DNA of 48,226 nucleotides from Bacteroidota bacterium (GTDB lineage: Bacteria > Bacteroidota > Bacteroidia > Sphingobacteriales > Sphingobacteriaceae): positions 1 to 48,226 of the forward strand of contig JABDCF010000018.1 of NCBI GenBank assembly GCA_013288235.1, in the 5' to 3' direction. A model generated the notes under the pieces. It saw nothing but the letters and a program-made list of their open reading frames with translations, did no database searches and had not been told where the DNA came from. Shown piece by piece: positions 5,630 through 15,400 of this stretch. The translations under genes were made by a program, and so were the position numbers. The stretch's first letter is position 1; each line of letters opens with the position of its first letter.

Positions 5630-8215
5630 ATGAAAAAAAACCTGTACTTACCTGCGTTACTATGTTTTTCGGCTTTGTTTATGGTGCTGCTGCTGGGCAG
5701 TATGGCTGCCGGGCCGGGCAATGGGCTGGCTAAATGGTGGGCTATGCCTGCCGATAGTTCGGGCATCGTCATGGTAAAAAACCCCAATGGGCCTACGCTG
5801 GGCTATTCATCCGCCTCGGGCGTAAAAATACTAACTGTCGACGGCCTCGCCTTTAAAGACCTTAACAAAAACGGCAAGCTGGATAAATACGAAGACTGGC
5901 GCCTGCCGGTTGATGTGCGGGCAAAAGACCTGGCTTCGAAACTATCTATTGCGCAAATAGCCGGGCTGATGCTGTACAGTGCGCACCAGGCTATACCGGC
6001 CATGTCGGGCGGGCCATTTGGGGCAGGCACTTATAACGGCAAAAAGTTCAGCGAGGGCGGCGTCGACCCATCGTGGGTGAGCGACCAGCAGAAGGATTTT
6101 TTAATAAAAGATAATTTAAGGCACGTGCTGGTTACCACCGTGCAAACGCCGGAAGTTGCCGCCAAATGGAACAACAATGTGCAGGCTTTGGTGGAGGGCG
6201 TTGGCTTCGGCATCCCGGCCAACAACAGTTCCGACCCGAGGCATAGCGCCAATACCGGTTTTGAATATACCGCCGGCGCGGGCGGCAAAATATCGCAATG
6301 GCCCGATCAGCTTGGCCTTGCCGCAACGTTTGACCCTGCCGTGGTGCGGCAATTCGGCTCCATAGCCGCGCAGGAATACAGGGCGTTGGGCATAGCTACT
6401 GCGCTATCGCCGCAAATTGACCTTGGTTCCGAGCCACGCTGGGCGCGCATCAACGGCACCTTTGGCGAAGACCCTCAGCTTGATGCCGATATGGCACGTG
6501 CGTATGTAGATGGTTTCCAAACCTCCACAGGCAGCGCCGAAATTGCTGATGGCTGGGGCTACAATAGTGTAAACGCCATGATGAAACACTGGCCGGGCGG
6601 CGGTCCCGAAGAAGCCGGCAGGGATGCGCACTATGCTTATGGCAAGTTTGCGGTGTATCCCGGCAATAACTTTGATGAGCACCTAATTTCGTTTGTTGAC
6701 GGTGCGCTGAAGCTTAACGGCAAAACCAAAATGGTATCGGCAGTGATGCCTTATTATACAATATCGTACGACAGGGATAAAAACGGCAATGCAGGCAATA
6801 GCTACAGCAAATACCTCATCACCGACCTGCTGCGCAATAAATACGGCTACGACGGCGTGGTTTGTACCGATTGGGGCGTTACCGCCGATGAAGGCAAAAC
6901 GCCGGATATTTTCGCCGGGAAATCGTGGGGGATGGAGACGGCTACCGTTGCCCAGCGCCACTACAAAATACTGATGGCTGGTGTTGATCAGTTTGGCGGT
7001 AATAACGATGCAGGCCCTGTAATTGAGGCCTACAACATGGGCGTAAAAGAGCATGGCGAGGCCTTTATGCGTGCCAGGTTCGAGCAGTCGGCAGTTAGGT
7101 TGCTGAAGAATATTTTCAGGGTAGGATTATTTGAGAACCCTTATTTGGATGTACAAAACTCGAAAGCTACCGTTGGCAAACCCGAATTTATGACAGCGGG
7201 GTACAACGCGCAGCTGAAATCAATCGTGCTGCTTAAAAACCACGATAACGTATTGCCGCTGCAAAAAGGGAAGACCATTTATATGCCCAAGAAATTCTAC
7301 CCATCGGTAAAAGGCTTTTTCGGGCCGCCATCAAAGGAACGATATGAAGATGCGGTGAATGCGGCTTTGATACAGAAATATTTTAACGTAACGGATGATC
7401 CGGCGAAAGCCGATTACGCCATAGTATTTGTAAGCAGCCCCAGCGGCGGCGCAGGTTACGATGCTGACGATGTAAAAGGCGGCGGCAACGGATATGTGCC
7501 CATTACGCTGCAATACGGCGCTTATACAGCTAATGATGCCAGAGCGCAAAGCATAGCGGCCGGTGATCCTGTTGAACCAGGCATCAACAACCGTACTTAT
7601 AAAGGCAAAACCATAACAGCGGCCAATCTGCAAGACTTAAAAACCATTGAGGATACCAAGAAAGCCATGAACGGCAAGCCGGTTATTGTAGCCATTACTT
7701 TAGCAAAACCAACCATACCGGCCGAGTTTGAAGGGGATGCTAATGCCATTGTAGCCAGCTTTGGCGTACAAAACCAAGCCGTATTAGATATTTTAACCGG
7801 CGCAACTGAGCCATCAGGCTTGCTGCCATTCCAGATGCCTGCCAATATGCAAACGGTTGAATTGCAGGATGAGGATATCCCGCATGATATGCAATGCTAC
7901 ACCGATGCGGACGGACATACCTATGATTTTGGTTTCGGCATGAACTGGAAGGGTGTGATTCAGGACGCCCGCACTGCTAAATATGTTAACCGCGTAGCGC
8001 AGCCGGTAATTAACGTGAAAGGCAAAACGGTTACGCTTAGCAGCCCAACGCCCGGCACAAAAATTTACTATACTACGGATGGCAGCACGCCAACGTTTGT
8101 TGCAGCCAACGAATATTCGAAGCCATTCACTTTGCAAAAAGGCGCTACTATAAAAGCCATAGCCAAGGTTTATGGTGTTGATAACAGCAGTATGGTAATG
8201 CTCACACAAAAATAA
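5630..8215 (+). CDS. Glycoside hydrolase family 3 with chitobiase-type C-terminal domain
   Basis: An exo-acting beta-glycosidase, about 861 aa. The ATG at 5630 is chosen because it starts a signal peptide (MKKNLYLPALLCFSALFMV); an in-frame TTG at 5609 adds only non-signal residues. An EF-hand-like calcium loop (DLNKNGKLDKYEDW) follows at about residues 75-88, as in several Bacteroidota GH3 enzymes. The TIM-barrel domain carries the nucleophile Asp414 in VVCTDWGVT; the C-terminal alpha/beta sandwich follows. The last 70 residues (KIYYTTDGSTPT, then KAIAKVYG) match the chitobiase/beta-hexosaminidase C-terminal or Fn3-associated module. Substrate is not readable from sequence. The protein is probably periplasmic or surface-exposed. 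A rho-independent terminator follows. Confidence 0.9.
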   Translation: MKKNLYLPALLCFSALFMVLLLGSMAAGPGNGLAKWWAMPADSSGIVMVKNPNGPTLGYSSASGVKILTVDGLAFKDLNKNGKLDKYEDWRLPVDVRAKDLASKLSIAQIAGLMLYSAHQAIPAMSGGPFGAGTYNGKKFSEGGVDPSWVSDQQKDFLIKDNLRHVLVTTVQTPEVAAKWNNNVQALVEGVGFGIPANNSSDPRHSANTGFEYTAGAGGKISQWPDQLGLAATFDPAVVRQFGSIAAQEYRALGIATALSPQIDLGSEPRWARINGTFGEDPQLDADMARAYVDGFQTSTGSAEIADGWGYNSVNAMMKHWPGGGPEEAGRDAHYAYGKFAVYPGNNFDEHLISFVDGALKLNGKTKMVSAVMPYYTISYDRDKNGNAGNSYSKYLITDLLRNKYGYDGVVCTDWGVTADEGKTPDIFAGKSWGMETATVAQRHYKILMAGVDQFGGNNDAGPVIEAYNMGVKEHGEAFMRARFEQSAVRLLKNIFRVGLFENPYLDVQNSKATVGKPEFMTAGYNAQLKSIVLLKNHDNVLPLQKGKTIYMPKKFYPSVKGFFGPPSKERYEDAVNAALIQKYFNVTDDPAKADYAIVFVSSPSGGAGYDADDVKGGGNGYVPITLQYGAYTANDARAQSIAAGDPVEPGINNRTYKGKTITAANLQDLKTIEDTKKAMNGKPVIVAITLAKPTIPAEFEGDANAIVASFGVQNQAVLDILTGATEPSGLLPFQMPANMQTVELQDEDIPHDMQCYTDADGHTYDFGFGMNWKGVIQDARTAKYVNRVAQPVINVKGKTVTLSSPTPGTKIYYTTDGSTPTFVAANEYSKPFTLQKGATIKAIAKVYGVDNSSMVMLTQK

Positions 8216-8237
8216 ACACCCCCGCTTTTAAACTGTG

Positions 8238-8273
8238 AAGGGGCGCCCGTTGAAAGGCGCCCCTTTCTTTTTA
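8238..8273 (+). terminator. Rho-independent terminator of the GH3 gene
   Basis: A 10-bp GC-rich stem (AAGGGGCGCC with GGCGCCCCTT, loop of 8) followed by a T-rich run. Confidence 0.85.
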
Positions 8274-8413
8274 GGTAATAATTGTGTACGCTTTTGATGC
8301 ACTGCTCTACCAAAACTGAAAAGTTATCTATCAAAGCCTGATTTTAACCGATGAATGGTTATTTTATTAAATATCAACGCATTATAAAGGTTTGCCGACT
8401 GTAAATAGGGGTT

Positions 8414-8477
8414 GGTCTATTACTATAGGCTGGTGGTCTATTTGATTTTTTTGGTGTTTATAGTTATTGTTCCTTTG
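8414..8477 (+). promoter_or_regulatory. Promoter with paired TCTA half-sites 21 bp apart, upstream of 8533
   Basis: GGTCTATT occurs at 8414-8421 and 8435-8442, exactly 21 bp apart. A T-tract follows the second copy, and the -7-like TTCCTTTG sits at 8470-8477, so TTTG starts 37 bp after the second TCTA. Spacing of 21 bp puts both half-sites on the same face of the helix, typical for direct-repeat operators such as those bound by LytTR regulators. The second half-site overlaps the -33 region, the position of an activator. Confidence 0.7.
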
Positions 8478-8532
8478 TTGTGTGAAATGAGAACATTAAC
8501 AAATAATTAAAAACATTAAAGTAAAAAAGATC

Positions 8533-8901
8533 ATGAAAAATACCATCAAACTTACCGCACTGGCTTTATTAATAAGCACTGGTTTATTTGCAGCAACAAG
8601 CGCAAAAGCAAACGTTAAAGCCCCTGCATCCACAGACGTTATTACCGTATCAGCAAAGGGTGTTATTGTTAAAGTTGATAACAGCGCCGCAAAATCTATC
8701 GTAATGATTTACGACAAAGACGGAAACGTAATCCGCAAAGACATCCTGACAAGCACTAAAGGCCTGGAAAAAGCTTACGTCCTTAACCAGCTTGATTATG
8801 GTGATTACACCATGGAAGTAACTTCGAACAAACAGGTAGTTAAAAAAGCTATCCACGTTTACGACGAAGACCAAACCAAAACATTTATAGTAAGCGAATA
8901 A
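8533..8901 (+). CDS. Small secreted protein, tandem family member 1
   Basis: A 122-aa protein with a signal peptide (MKNTIKLTALALLISTGLFA, cleavage near ATSAKA). The mature part has one beta-sandwich-like domain: IVMIYDKDGNVI, a YVLNQLDYGDYTMEV turn and VKKAIHVYDEDQ. This pattern is reminiscent of DUF3244 and of T9SS C-terminal sorting domains (a strand ending G-x-Y followed by a basic strand), but here it is the whole protein rather than a tail. Two paralogues follow at 9288 and 9874. It is transcribed from its own regulated promoter (8414-8477) and ends in its own terminator. Function unknown; probably periplasmic. Confidence 0.8.
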   Translation: MKNTIKLTALALLISTGLFAATSAKANVKAPASTDVITVSAKGVIVKVDNSAAKSIVMIYDKDGNVIRKDILTSTKGLEKAYVLNQLDYGDYTMEVTSNKQVVKKAIHVYDEDQTKTFIVSE

Positions 8902-8926
8902 TAAAAGGCTATTAGCCGGAGTAAAG

Positions 8927-8966
8927 AAGGCACCGTTCCAGGTTTGGGGCGGTGCTTTTTTTTTTT
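8927..8966 (+). terminator. Rho-independent terminator after small secreted protein 1
   Basis: Stem GCACCG with CGGTGC, extended by pairs on each side, followed by a run of twelve T. Confidence 0.85.
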
Positions 8967-9058
8967 AGACATGAGATATGAGATTTGCAATAGGGAGGTT
9001 ACCAAGGACGGCATGACGTTAAACATTTCTCACGTCTCAAATCTCATATCTCACATCT
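8967..9058. repeat. Inverted repeat with 21-bp arms
   Basis: Arms at 8967-8987 (AGACATGAGATATGAGATTTG) and 9038-9058 pair at about 19 of 21 positions around a 50-base loop. The arms are built from repeated words of the GAGAT/ATGAGA type. It lies between the terminator of the first and the promoter of the second small protein gene. Confidence 0.7.
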
Positions 9059-9170
9059 AAGTCGACAGGCAGCCAAAACACACCGATAAAAGCCGTTTTA
9101 CAGTCGATCAAATGCGTAAATAGTTAATAATTAATGCATTGTATTGTTTTGGCGATTGTAATTTGGGGTT

Positions 9171-9234
9171 TATCTATTCTTATACGGGGTTGGTCTATTT
9201 CGTTTTTTTAGGGGATAAAGTTGTTGTTCCTTTG
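9171..9234 (+). promoter_or_regulatory. Promoter with paired TCTA half-sites 21 bp apart, upstream of 9288
   Basis: TATCTATT at 9171-9178 and GGTCTATT at 9192-9199 are 21 bp apart, with a T-tract after the second. TTCCTTTG at 9227-9234 puts TTTG 37 bp after the second TCTA. These are the same distances as in the promoter at 8414-8477, while the bases between are largely different. Confidence 0.7.
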
Positions 9235-9287
9235 ATCTGTCAAACGAAAATAACAACAGTTTATAAAAACATTAAAAATTTAAGATC

Positions 9288-9674
9288 ATGAAAAATTCAA
9301 TTAAAATCACAGCATTATTAGTATTGGCAAGCACAGGCCTTTTTGCAGCAACTACTGTTAAAACTACAGGCACAGTTGTTCCATCAACAAAGGAAGTGAT
9401 CACATTTTCTTCGTTACCATCACACAAAGGCATTGAAGTTAAGGTTGAAGGCAGCGAAGCTTCAAAAGCAATCGTAATGATTTATGACCAGGACAAAAAT
9501 GTAATTTACAAAGATGCCCTGCCAGCCTTCAAAAAAATGGAAAAAGGCTACATCCTTACCCAGCTTGAAAACGGCGATTATATCATCGAAGTAACAGCAA
9601 ACAAACAAGTGGCTACAAAAGAAGTACACGTTTATGATGAAGACCGCACAAGGGTATTTATTGTTAAGCAATAA
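9288..9674 (+). CDS. Small secreted protein, tandem family member 2
   Basis: A 128-aa paralogue of the 8533 product with the same signal peptide type (MKNSIKITALLVLASTGLFA) and the same mature motifs (IVMIYDQDKNVI, YILTQLENGDYIIEV, KEVHVYDEDRT). It has its own promoter of the paired-TCTA type and its own terminator, so each gene is an independent unit under what looks like common control. Function unknown. Confidence 0.8.
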   Translation: MKNSIKITALLVLASTGLFAATTVKTTGTVVPSTKEVITFSSLPSHKGIEVKVEGSEASKAIVMIYDQDKNVIYKDALPAFKKMEKGYILTQLENGDYIIEVTANKQVATKEVHVYDEDRTRVFIVKQ

Positions 9675-9705
9675 TAAAAATAATAAGGTTAGGTAATCGT
9701 TTAAT

Positions 9706-9740
9706 AAAAGCACCGTTCCTGGCATAGGACGGTGCTTTTT
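9706..9740 (+). terminator. Rho-independent terminator after small secreted protein 2
   Basis: AAAAGCACCGTTCC pairs with GGACGGTGCTTTT around a short loop and is followed by T residues. It is closely related to the terminator at 8927, consistent with duplication of the whole unit. Confidence 0.85.
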
Positions 9741-9873
9741 CATTGAAAACCAGCGTTATAACAGCTAAAAAATCGAGGCGATTTCGTAAACAACAAAAAC
9801 AATAATAAATTTTATGCGTTATTTTTTAATCGAAGAGATAATTTATTAAACAATAATTTAAAACTTAGAAATC

Positions 9874-10260
9874 ATGAAACATTCAATTAAATTATCAGTA
9901 CTATTCTTACTGTTTAGTACGGGGATTTTTGCTGCTGTTCCTTCAAAACCTATCAAGCACGTTGCTCCATCAATAAAAGGTATGGTTAGCTTTTCTTCAA
10001 CGCCCTCAAAAAGAGGTGTAGCAATTAGAGTTAACGAAAACGCAGCCGACAAAGCAGTTGTAATGATCTATAACTGGGACAATGATGTGGTGTGGAAGGA
10101 TGTGCTGAAAAAGAACAAAGGCATGGGCAAGGCCTATAATTTGAGCCAGCTTGATAATGGCAACTACACTGTTGAAGTTACCTTAAACAAACAAATGGTA
10201 AGGAAAACAGCACATGTTTACTACAGGGGCGATACCAAATTTGTTCAGCTTAGAGGATAA
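9874..10260 (+). CDS. Small secreted protein, tandem family member 3 (divergent)
   Basis: A 128-aa paralogue with signal peptide MKHSIKLSVLFLLFSTGIFA and the motifs VVMIYNWDNDVV, YNLSQLDNGNYTVEV and RKTAHVYYRGDT. It is more basic than the other two and has replaced the acidic YDEDxT end with YYRGDT. The 200 bases upstream lack the paired TCTA sites seen before its two sisters, so regulation probably differs. Function unknown. Confidence 0.75.
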   Translation: MKHSIKLSVLFLLFSTGIFAAVPSKPIKHVAPSIKGMVSFSSTPSKRGVAIRVNENAADKAVVMIYNWDNDVVWKDVLKKNKGMGKAYNLSQLDNGNYTVEVTLNKQMVRKTAHVYYRGDTKFVQLRG

Positions 10261-10296
10261 ACGTTCCTGTTAGTTTTCAAAATTTTTAATTTTCAA

Positions 10297-10328
10297 AAAA
10301 GCATCGCCTGGGAGCAGGCGATGCTTTT
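10297..10328 (+). terminator. Rho-independent terminator after small secreted protein 3
   Basis: AAAAGCATCGCCTG pairs perfectly with CAGGCGATGCTTTT around a four-base loop, ending in T residues. Confidence 0.9.
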
Positions 10329-10430
10329 GTTTATAAGCCTGGGTACAGTGTTGAAAATGAAATATTTTGATAGGCATGTTACATTTACTAACGCGTTATC
10401 GTAACACAAATAATAAACCGGGGAGCCAAA

Positions 10431-10922
10431 ATGATGAAGATGAAATATTTACCGATACTGTTTTTTGTTTTGGCAACGGCCCTTGTGTCATGTAAAAAGG
10501 TGCAGCAAGCACCTCTTTCGGGCAAATGGCAGCAAACGAAATTAGTTATCCACCTTAATAATGCCAATGTTGTTTTGTGGGATACTACTTATCTTACTCC
10601 CTTTACAAGTTTAGATTACATGCAATTCAATGGTAATGGAACTTGCCTAACGGGTAGTGATTTTTACCTCATTGACGCACCCAGTGGGGTTGGTTACTCG
10701 AAAACAGTACAGGAAATTACCCCCACTACCGACAATTTTAATTATGCTACTGATGGCGCCGTGTATGTACTAACACCAAACCCTAACCCACCAAATTACG
10801 CTGGTATTACAACAGCCGACACTATTTCCATACATGGCAATACCTTGTTATTGCACTCCGTTGGTTATGGCTTTGATCACACGGTTCATTCAGTATTTGA
10901 TGGCTATTATACCAAGCAATAG
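10431..10922 (+). CDS. Lipoprotein, lipocalin-like
   Basis: A 163-aa lipoprotein. The signal peptide ends in ALVSC (Cys21 if the first ATG is used; three closely spaced ATGs leave the exact start open). The mature part begins KKVQQAPLSGKWQQTKL, the G-x-W strand of many Bacteroidota lipocalin-like lipoproteins, and continues with strand-rich sequence ending DGYYTK. A ligand cannot be predicted. It is monocistronic, between a terminator and a 44-bp repeat element. Confidence 0.65.
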   Translation: MMKMKYLPILFFVLATALVSCKKVQQAPLSGKWQQTKLVIHLNNANVVLWDTTYLTPFTSLDYMQFNGNGTCLTGSDFYLIDAPSGVGYSKTVQEITPTTDNFNYATDGAVYVLTPNPNPPNYAGITTADTISIHGNTLLLHSVGYGFDHTVHSVFDGYYTKQ

Positions 10923-10978
10923 GTTTAATGCAGAGTGGCGAATAACGGGTATCGACTTTAATTCTCGTAACAAAAACC

Positions 10979-11022
10979 TGTCCGCCTATCCAGCTAATGT
11001 CCGCACCTAAACCGGCCGGACA
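10979..11022. repeat. 44-bp TGTCCG...CGGACA element, copy 4
   Basis: Begins TGTCCGCCTATCC and ends AAACCGGCCGGACA. It lies between the 3' ends of a plus-strand and a minus-strand gene, so it could work as a bidirectional transcript end. It is the same length as the copies near 4.0 and 5.2 kb. Confidence 0.6.
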
Positions 11023-11037
11023 CTTCTCTCAAAATTC

Positions 11038-12456
11038 CTACTTCCAGCCACCGCCAAGCGCCCTGTAAAGGTTCACAATGGCTTGCAGTTGTTGCAGGCG
11101 GTCGTTAACACCGCTCAGGCGGGCAGCTAATAAGTTTTGTTCGCTGATGAGTACATCGTTATAATTTGTTGCCGAGCTATAGCGCAGCAGCTGTTGGGTG
11201 TAATCCACTGATTTTACCAAAGCGTCAATTTCCTTGCTTCTGGAGCTGTCTTTTTCAATGGCAGTTTGGTAGGCGTACAGTGCGTTTGATACTTCCTGCC
11301 CTGCATTAAGCAAACTTTGCTGAAAGTTGTACAGCGCCTCTAATTGCTGCGCCTGTGCAGTCTTTAAACGTGCTTTGTTGACGCCCTGGTTAAAAATAGG
11401 CTGGGTTAAGCCGGCGGCAAGGTTGTAAAATATGGAGTTAACAAAAAAGTCCTTAAGCTGTAAGTTAGAAAACCCTCCTGATGCAGTGATGGTAAACTGC
11501 GGGTAAAAATAAGTATGTGCCAGGTTGGTATTTTCAAACGCAGCCCTGAAAACGTATTCGGCCTGCTGTACATCGGGGCGGTTTTTTAACAGCTCATCAG
11601 GGATGCCGGTTTGCAGGTTAGTTATTGGTTGCTGGTCGTCAAGTTTAGTATGGTTCAACGGGCCGGGCGGGCGGCCAACCAGAATATCAATAGCATTTTC
11701 AGTTTCGCGGATGCTCCTTTTCAGATCGGGGATGGATACCTCTGCCTCGTATTGGTTGGCCTCGCTTTGTACCACCGCGGCGCCATTAACCACGTTGCCT
11801 TCTTTCAAAGCCTTCATGGTTTCTACATCCTTTATACGGTATTGCAGGGCCTGGTTGGTTATATCAAGCTGCTTATCAAGGGCAAGCAGATTGTAGTAGT
11901 TATTGGCAATATCGGCTATCAACTGGGTTTGTACGGCACGTTTAGCTGCGTCGCTTTGCAATAGGTTTGCATAGGCCGCTTTTTTAGCACTGCTTAACTG
12001 CCCCCAAACATCAGCTTCCCATGAGGATGATAAACCAAACTGGTACGAATTAAAAGTAGTATTGACAATGGTGCCCGGCGGATAATTTAAACTTGCCAAT
12101 GATTGCTCAGACCTGCCCACCGAAAGGTTGCCGCTTAACGACGGTAAAAATGCAGCTTTGCTTTGCCCGAGAGCAGCCTGTGCTTCAGCTATTTTTTGAA
12201 TAGCAACCTTTAAGTTCAGGTTTTGGTATAAACCTTCGCGGATAAGCGCCTTTAAAACGGTATCGGCAAACAAACTTTCCCAGGGCATACTTGCAATGGT
12301 GGCGGTGTCTGTACCCGTTTGGCCTCGGTAAAGGTAGCTGGTATTAAAATCAGGCTTTTGGTAAGGCTTTGTTACTTTGCAGGATAGCGCAGCGCAAAGC
12401 AGTACCGGTACCAAAAACGTATATTTTATATAAGGCTTGTTCATTGTTGTTGTCAT
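11038..12456 (-). CDS. RND efflux outer-membrane factor (NodT/OprM family)
   Basis: A 472-aa outer-membrane lipoprotein forming the exit duct of a tripartite efflux pump. The signal peptide ends in a lipobox (CAALSC). The sequence then shows the two related OEP repeats, each with long helices (ESLFADTVLKALIREGLYQN, ALGQSKAAFLPSLSG; later RPDVQQAEYVFRAAFENTN). Length is normal for the family. The gene is the last of a minus-strand operon, 4 bp after the RND pump gene, with the adaptor gene upstream. It may start at the second Met (MNKPYIK) instead of MTTT. A 44-bp repeat element lies past its 3' end. Substrate unknown. Confidence 0.93.
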   Translation of the reverse strand: MTTTMNKPYIKYTFLVPVLLCAALSCKVTKPYQKPDFNTSYLYRGQTGTDTATIASMPWESLFADTVLKALIREGLYQNLNLKVAIQKIAEAQAALGQSKAAFLPSLSGNLSVGRSEQSLASLNYPPGTIVNTTFNSYQFGLSSSWEADVWGQLSSAKKAAYANLLQSDAAKRAVQTQLIADIANNYYNLLALDKQLDITNQALQYRIKDVETMKALKEGNVVNGAAVVQSEANQYEAEVSIPDLKRSIRETENAIDILVGRPPGPLNHTKLDDQQPITNLQTGIPDELLKNRPDVQQAEYVFRAAFENTNLAHTYFYPQFTITASGGFSNLQLKDFFVNSIFYNLAAGLTQPIFNQGVNKARLKTAQAQQLEALYNFQQSLLNAGQEVSNALYAYQTAIEKDSSRSKEIDALVKSVDYTQQLLRYSSATNYNDVLISEQNLLAARLSGVNDRLQQLQAIVNLYRALGGGWK

Positions 12457-12460
12457 TAAA

Positions 12461-15400
12461 TTACCCTTCGGCTATTGCTGCATCATCATCTTCATCCTCA
12501 TCAACGCGTTTACTCCGTACTTTTTCCTGCAAGGTTTGGAAAATCATAAACAGCACCGGTATGGCAAAAAGGCCGAATATGGTACCTATAAACATCCCGC
12601 CAACGGCGCCCGTACCAATTGAACGGTTACCCAGCGCGCCTGCCCCTGTGGCAAACATCAGTGGCATTATACCAAATATAAATGCGAATGACGTCATTAA
12701 TATAGGCCGTAAGCGGGCTTCGGCACCATCGATGGCGGCTTGTACTATGCCCATGCCTGCACGCCTGCGGTCAAGCGCAAACTCCACGATAAGGATGGCA
12801 TTTTTTGATAAAAGCCCGATGAGCATGATAAGCGAGATCTGTACGTAGATGTTGCTGTCGATACCGAAGATCTTGGCAAACAAATAAGTGCCCGTTAACC
12901 CGATAGGTAGGGATAGTAATACTGCAAAGGGCAAAATATAGCTTTCATATTGCGCACTTAACAAAAAGTAAACAAACACCAGGCAAAGGATAAATATATA
13001 TAAAGATTGCGTGCCCGATGATATTTCTTCGCGGGTCAATCCGGAAAAATCATAACCATAGCCCGGTGGGAGTTTTTCTATCGCCACAGCTTTTATCGCT
13101 TTAATGGCATCGCCGGTGCTGTAGCCAGGATTTGGCTGCCCGTTGACCGATACGGCTGTAAATAAGTTAAACCTTTCGATAGACTCAGGGCCGAATACTT
13201 TGGTAAGCGTAATAAACTCGGTGATGGGCGCCATGGTGCCATTATCGCTCCTGACAAAAATTTTGCTGAGGCCGGTTTCGTTTGAGCGATAGGCATAATC
13301 AGCCTGTACCATCACACGGAACTGCTTGCCAAACTGATTAAAGTTGGATGCATACAAGCCGCCGTAATAACCTTGCAGCGTATTGATGACGGAGTTTACA
13401 GAGATACCCGCTTCCTTACATTTGGCCACATTTACATCAACCTGGTATTGGGGGAAGTTGGGGTTAAATGAGGTATTTGTATTCTGAATTTCGGGGCGCT
13501 TGTTTAGGGCGGCCAAAAAGTCGTTGGTTACTTTGTAGATCTCGGCCATGGTGTGCCCGCCTTTATCCTGTAGCTGAAACTCAAAGCCGTTGCCTTCACC
13601 GAAACCTTGTATGGTTGGCGGCGAGAAAAAGAATACATTGGCTTCATGCACATCGCCGGTTTTTGCGTAAAGCTGGCTTATCACACTTTGTATATTTTCA
13701 TTTTTACGTTGCTCCCAGGTTTTCAATTTGATGATCACCATACCATAGGCGCTGCCGCTTCCTGCCAAAAAGTTAAAACCTACTATTTGTAAGGTGTTTT
13801 GCACCGATGGGATTGTATGTGCTATGCTATCAAGTTTTTTGGTAATGGCTGCCGTGCGGTCCATACCCGAAGCAGGCGGTAAGCTCACGCTGGTAAAAAT
13901 AGTGCCCTGGTCTTCGCTGGGTACAAAGCTTGACGGCGTTGTTTTTATCAGGATGCCCAATGAGGTTATAAATACAAGAACGGCAATTATAACTATCCAT
14001 TTCTTTTTCGCCAGGAAACCTACCGAACGCTCGTACCGGTTTTTAACATGATCGAAAACCAGGTCGAACCGTTTGTAAAAGAAGTTGAAGAAACGCTTCT
14101 TTTTTTGCTCTTCGGAATGCGGCTTTAAAAATATAGCGCACAAAGCCGGGCTAAGCGTTAAAGCGTTTACCGCCGAAAGCAGGATAGCCACTGCCAGTGT
14201 GATACCAAACTGCTTGTAAAATACACCGGTAGATCCCGATATAAATGTAACTGGTAAAAACACAGCCGACATTACCAGGGTAATGGAGATGATGGCGCCG
14301 GAGATCTCGCTCATGGCATCAACCGAAGCTTTACGAGCTGATTTATAGCCTTTATCCAGCTTGGCATGTACTGCCTCGACGACCACAATGGCATCATCCA
14401 CCACAATACCGATGGCCAAAACCATAGCAAACAGCGTGAGCAGGTTTATGGTAAAACCAAACAGGTTTAAAAAGAAGAACGTACCAACAATAGCCACAGG
14501 TACAGCTATAGCCGGGATAAGCGTTGACCGGAAATCTTGCAGGAAGATAAATACAACGATAAAAACCAGTATAAAAGCCTCGATAAGGGTGCTGATCACC
14601 TTTTCGATAGATGCATTCAGGTATTCGTTAGCATCAACAAGATAAGTGATCTTTACCCCTTTCGGGAATGACTCCGAAGCAGTTTCGAGGATGTTTTTTG
14701 TTTCGTTGATAACGTTTCGGGCGTTGGAGCCTGAAGCCTGCGTAATACCAACACCTATGGAAGGCAGTCCATTGGTTTTCAGGTCGACAGAATAATCCAA
14801 TGCGCCAAGTTCAAGCCTTGCCACATCGCTTAAATGAAGCAGCTGCCCGTTGCCGGCTGATTTTAGTATGATATTGCCAAATTCGGCAGTAGTTTTTAAC
14901 CGCCCGGTATATCGTATCACATATTGAAAAGACTGGCCGCTATTCTCACCAAAACTACCGGGCGCAGCTTCAATATTTTGCTCGTTCAGTGCATTGGTAA
15001 TATCATCAGGAACAAGGCCGTAACGCGACATTTGATCGGGCTTTAACCATATCCGCATCGAATAGTCCTTGGAGGTGAATATCTGCGTATTGCCCACACC
15101 GTTAACGCGCTGTATGGCAGGCACCAGGTTTATCCGGGCATAATTTTGCAGGAAGGTGGCGTCATAATCCTTGTTCTCGCTGTATAATGCGAAGATCAAC
15201 AGGTTGCTATTTTGGCTTTTAGCAACTGTTACACCAGCCTGGGTAACTACCTGCGGTAAAAGGCTGGTTGCCCTTGCCACGCGGTTTTGCACGTTTACAG
15301 CAGCAAGATCGGGGTTGGTTCCTACTTTAAAGAAAATGGTAATAGATGCCGAGCCATCATTACCTGCTGATGAGGTCATGTAAGTCATGTTCTCCACACC

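Noticed and set aside
6031..7054. Long antisense frames inside the GH3 gene
   Set aside because: Antisense shadows in a GC-richer coding region, with no motif or start context; the GH3 frame explains the sequence.
12369..14645. Plus-strand frames opposite the RND pump and outer-membrane factor
   Set aside because: Shadow frames of strongly conserved minus-strand genes.
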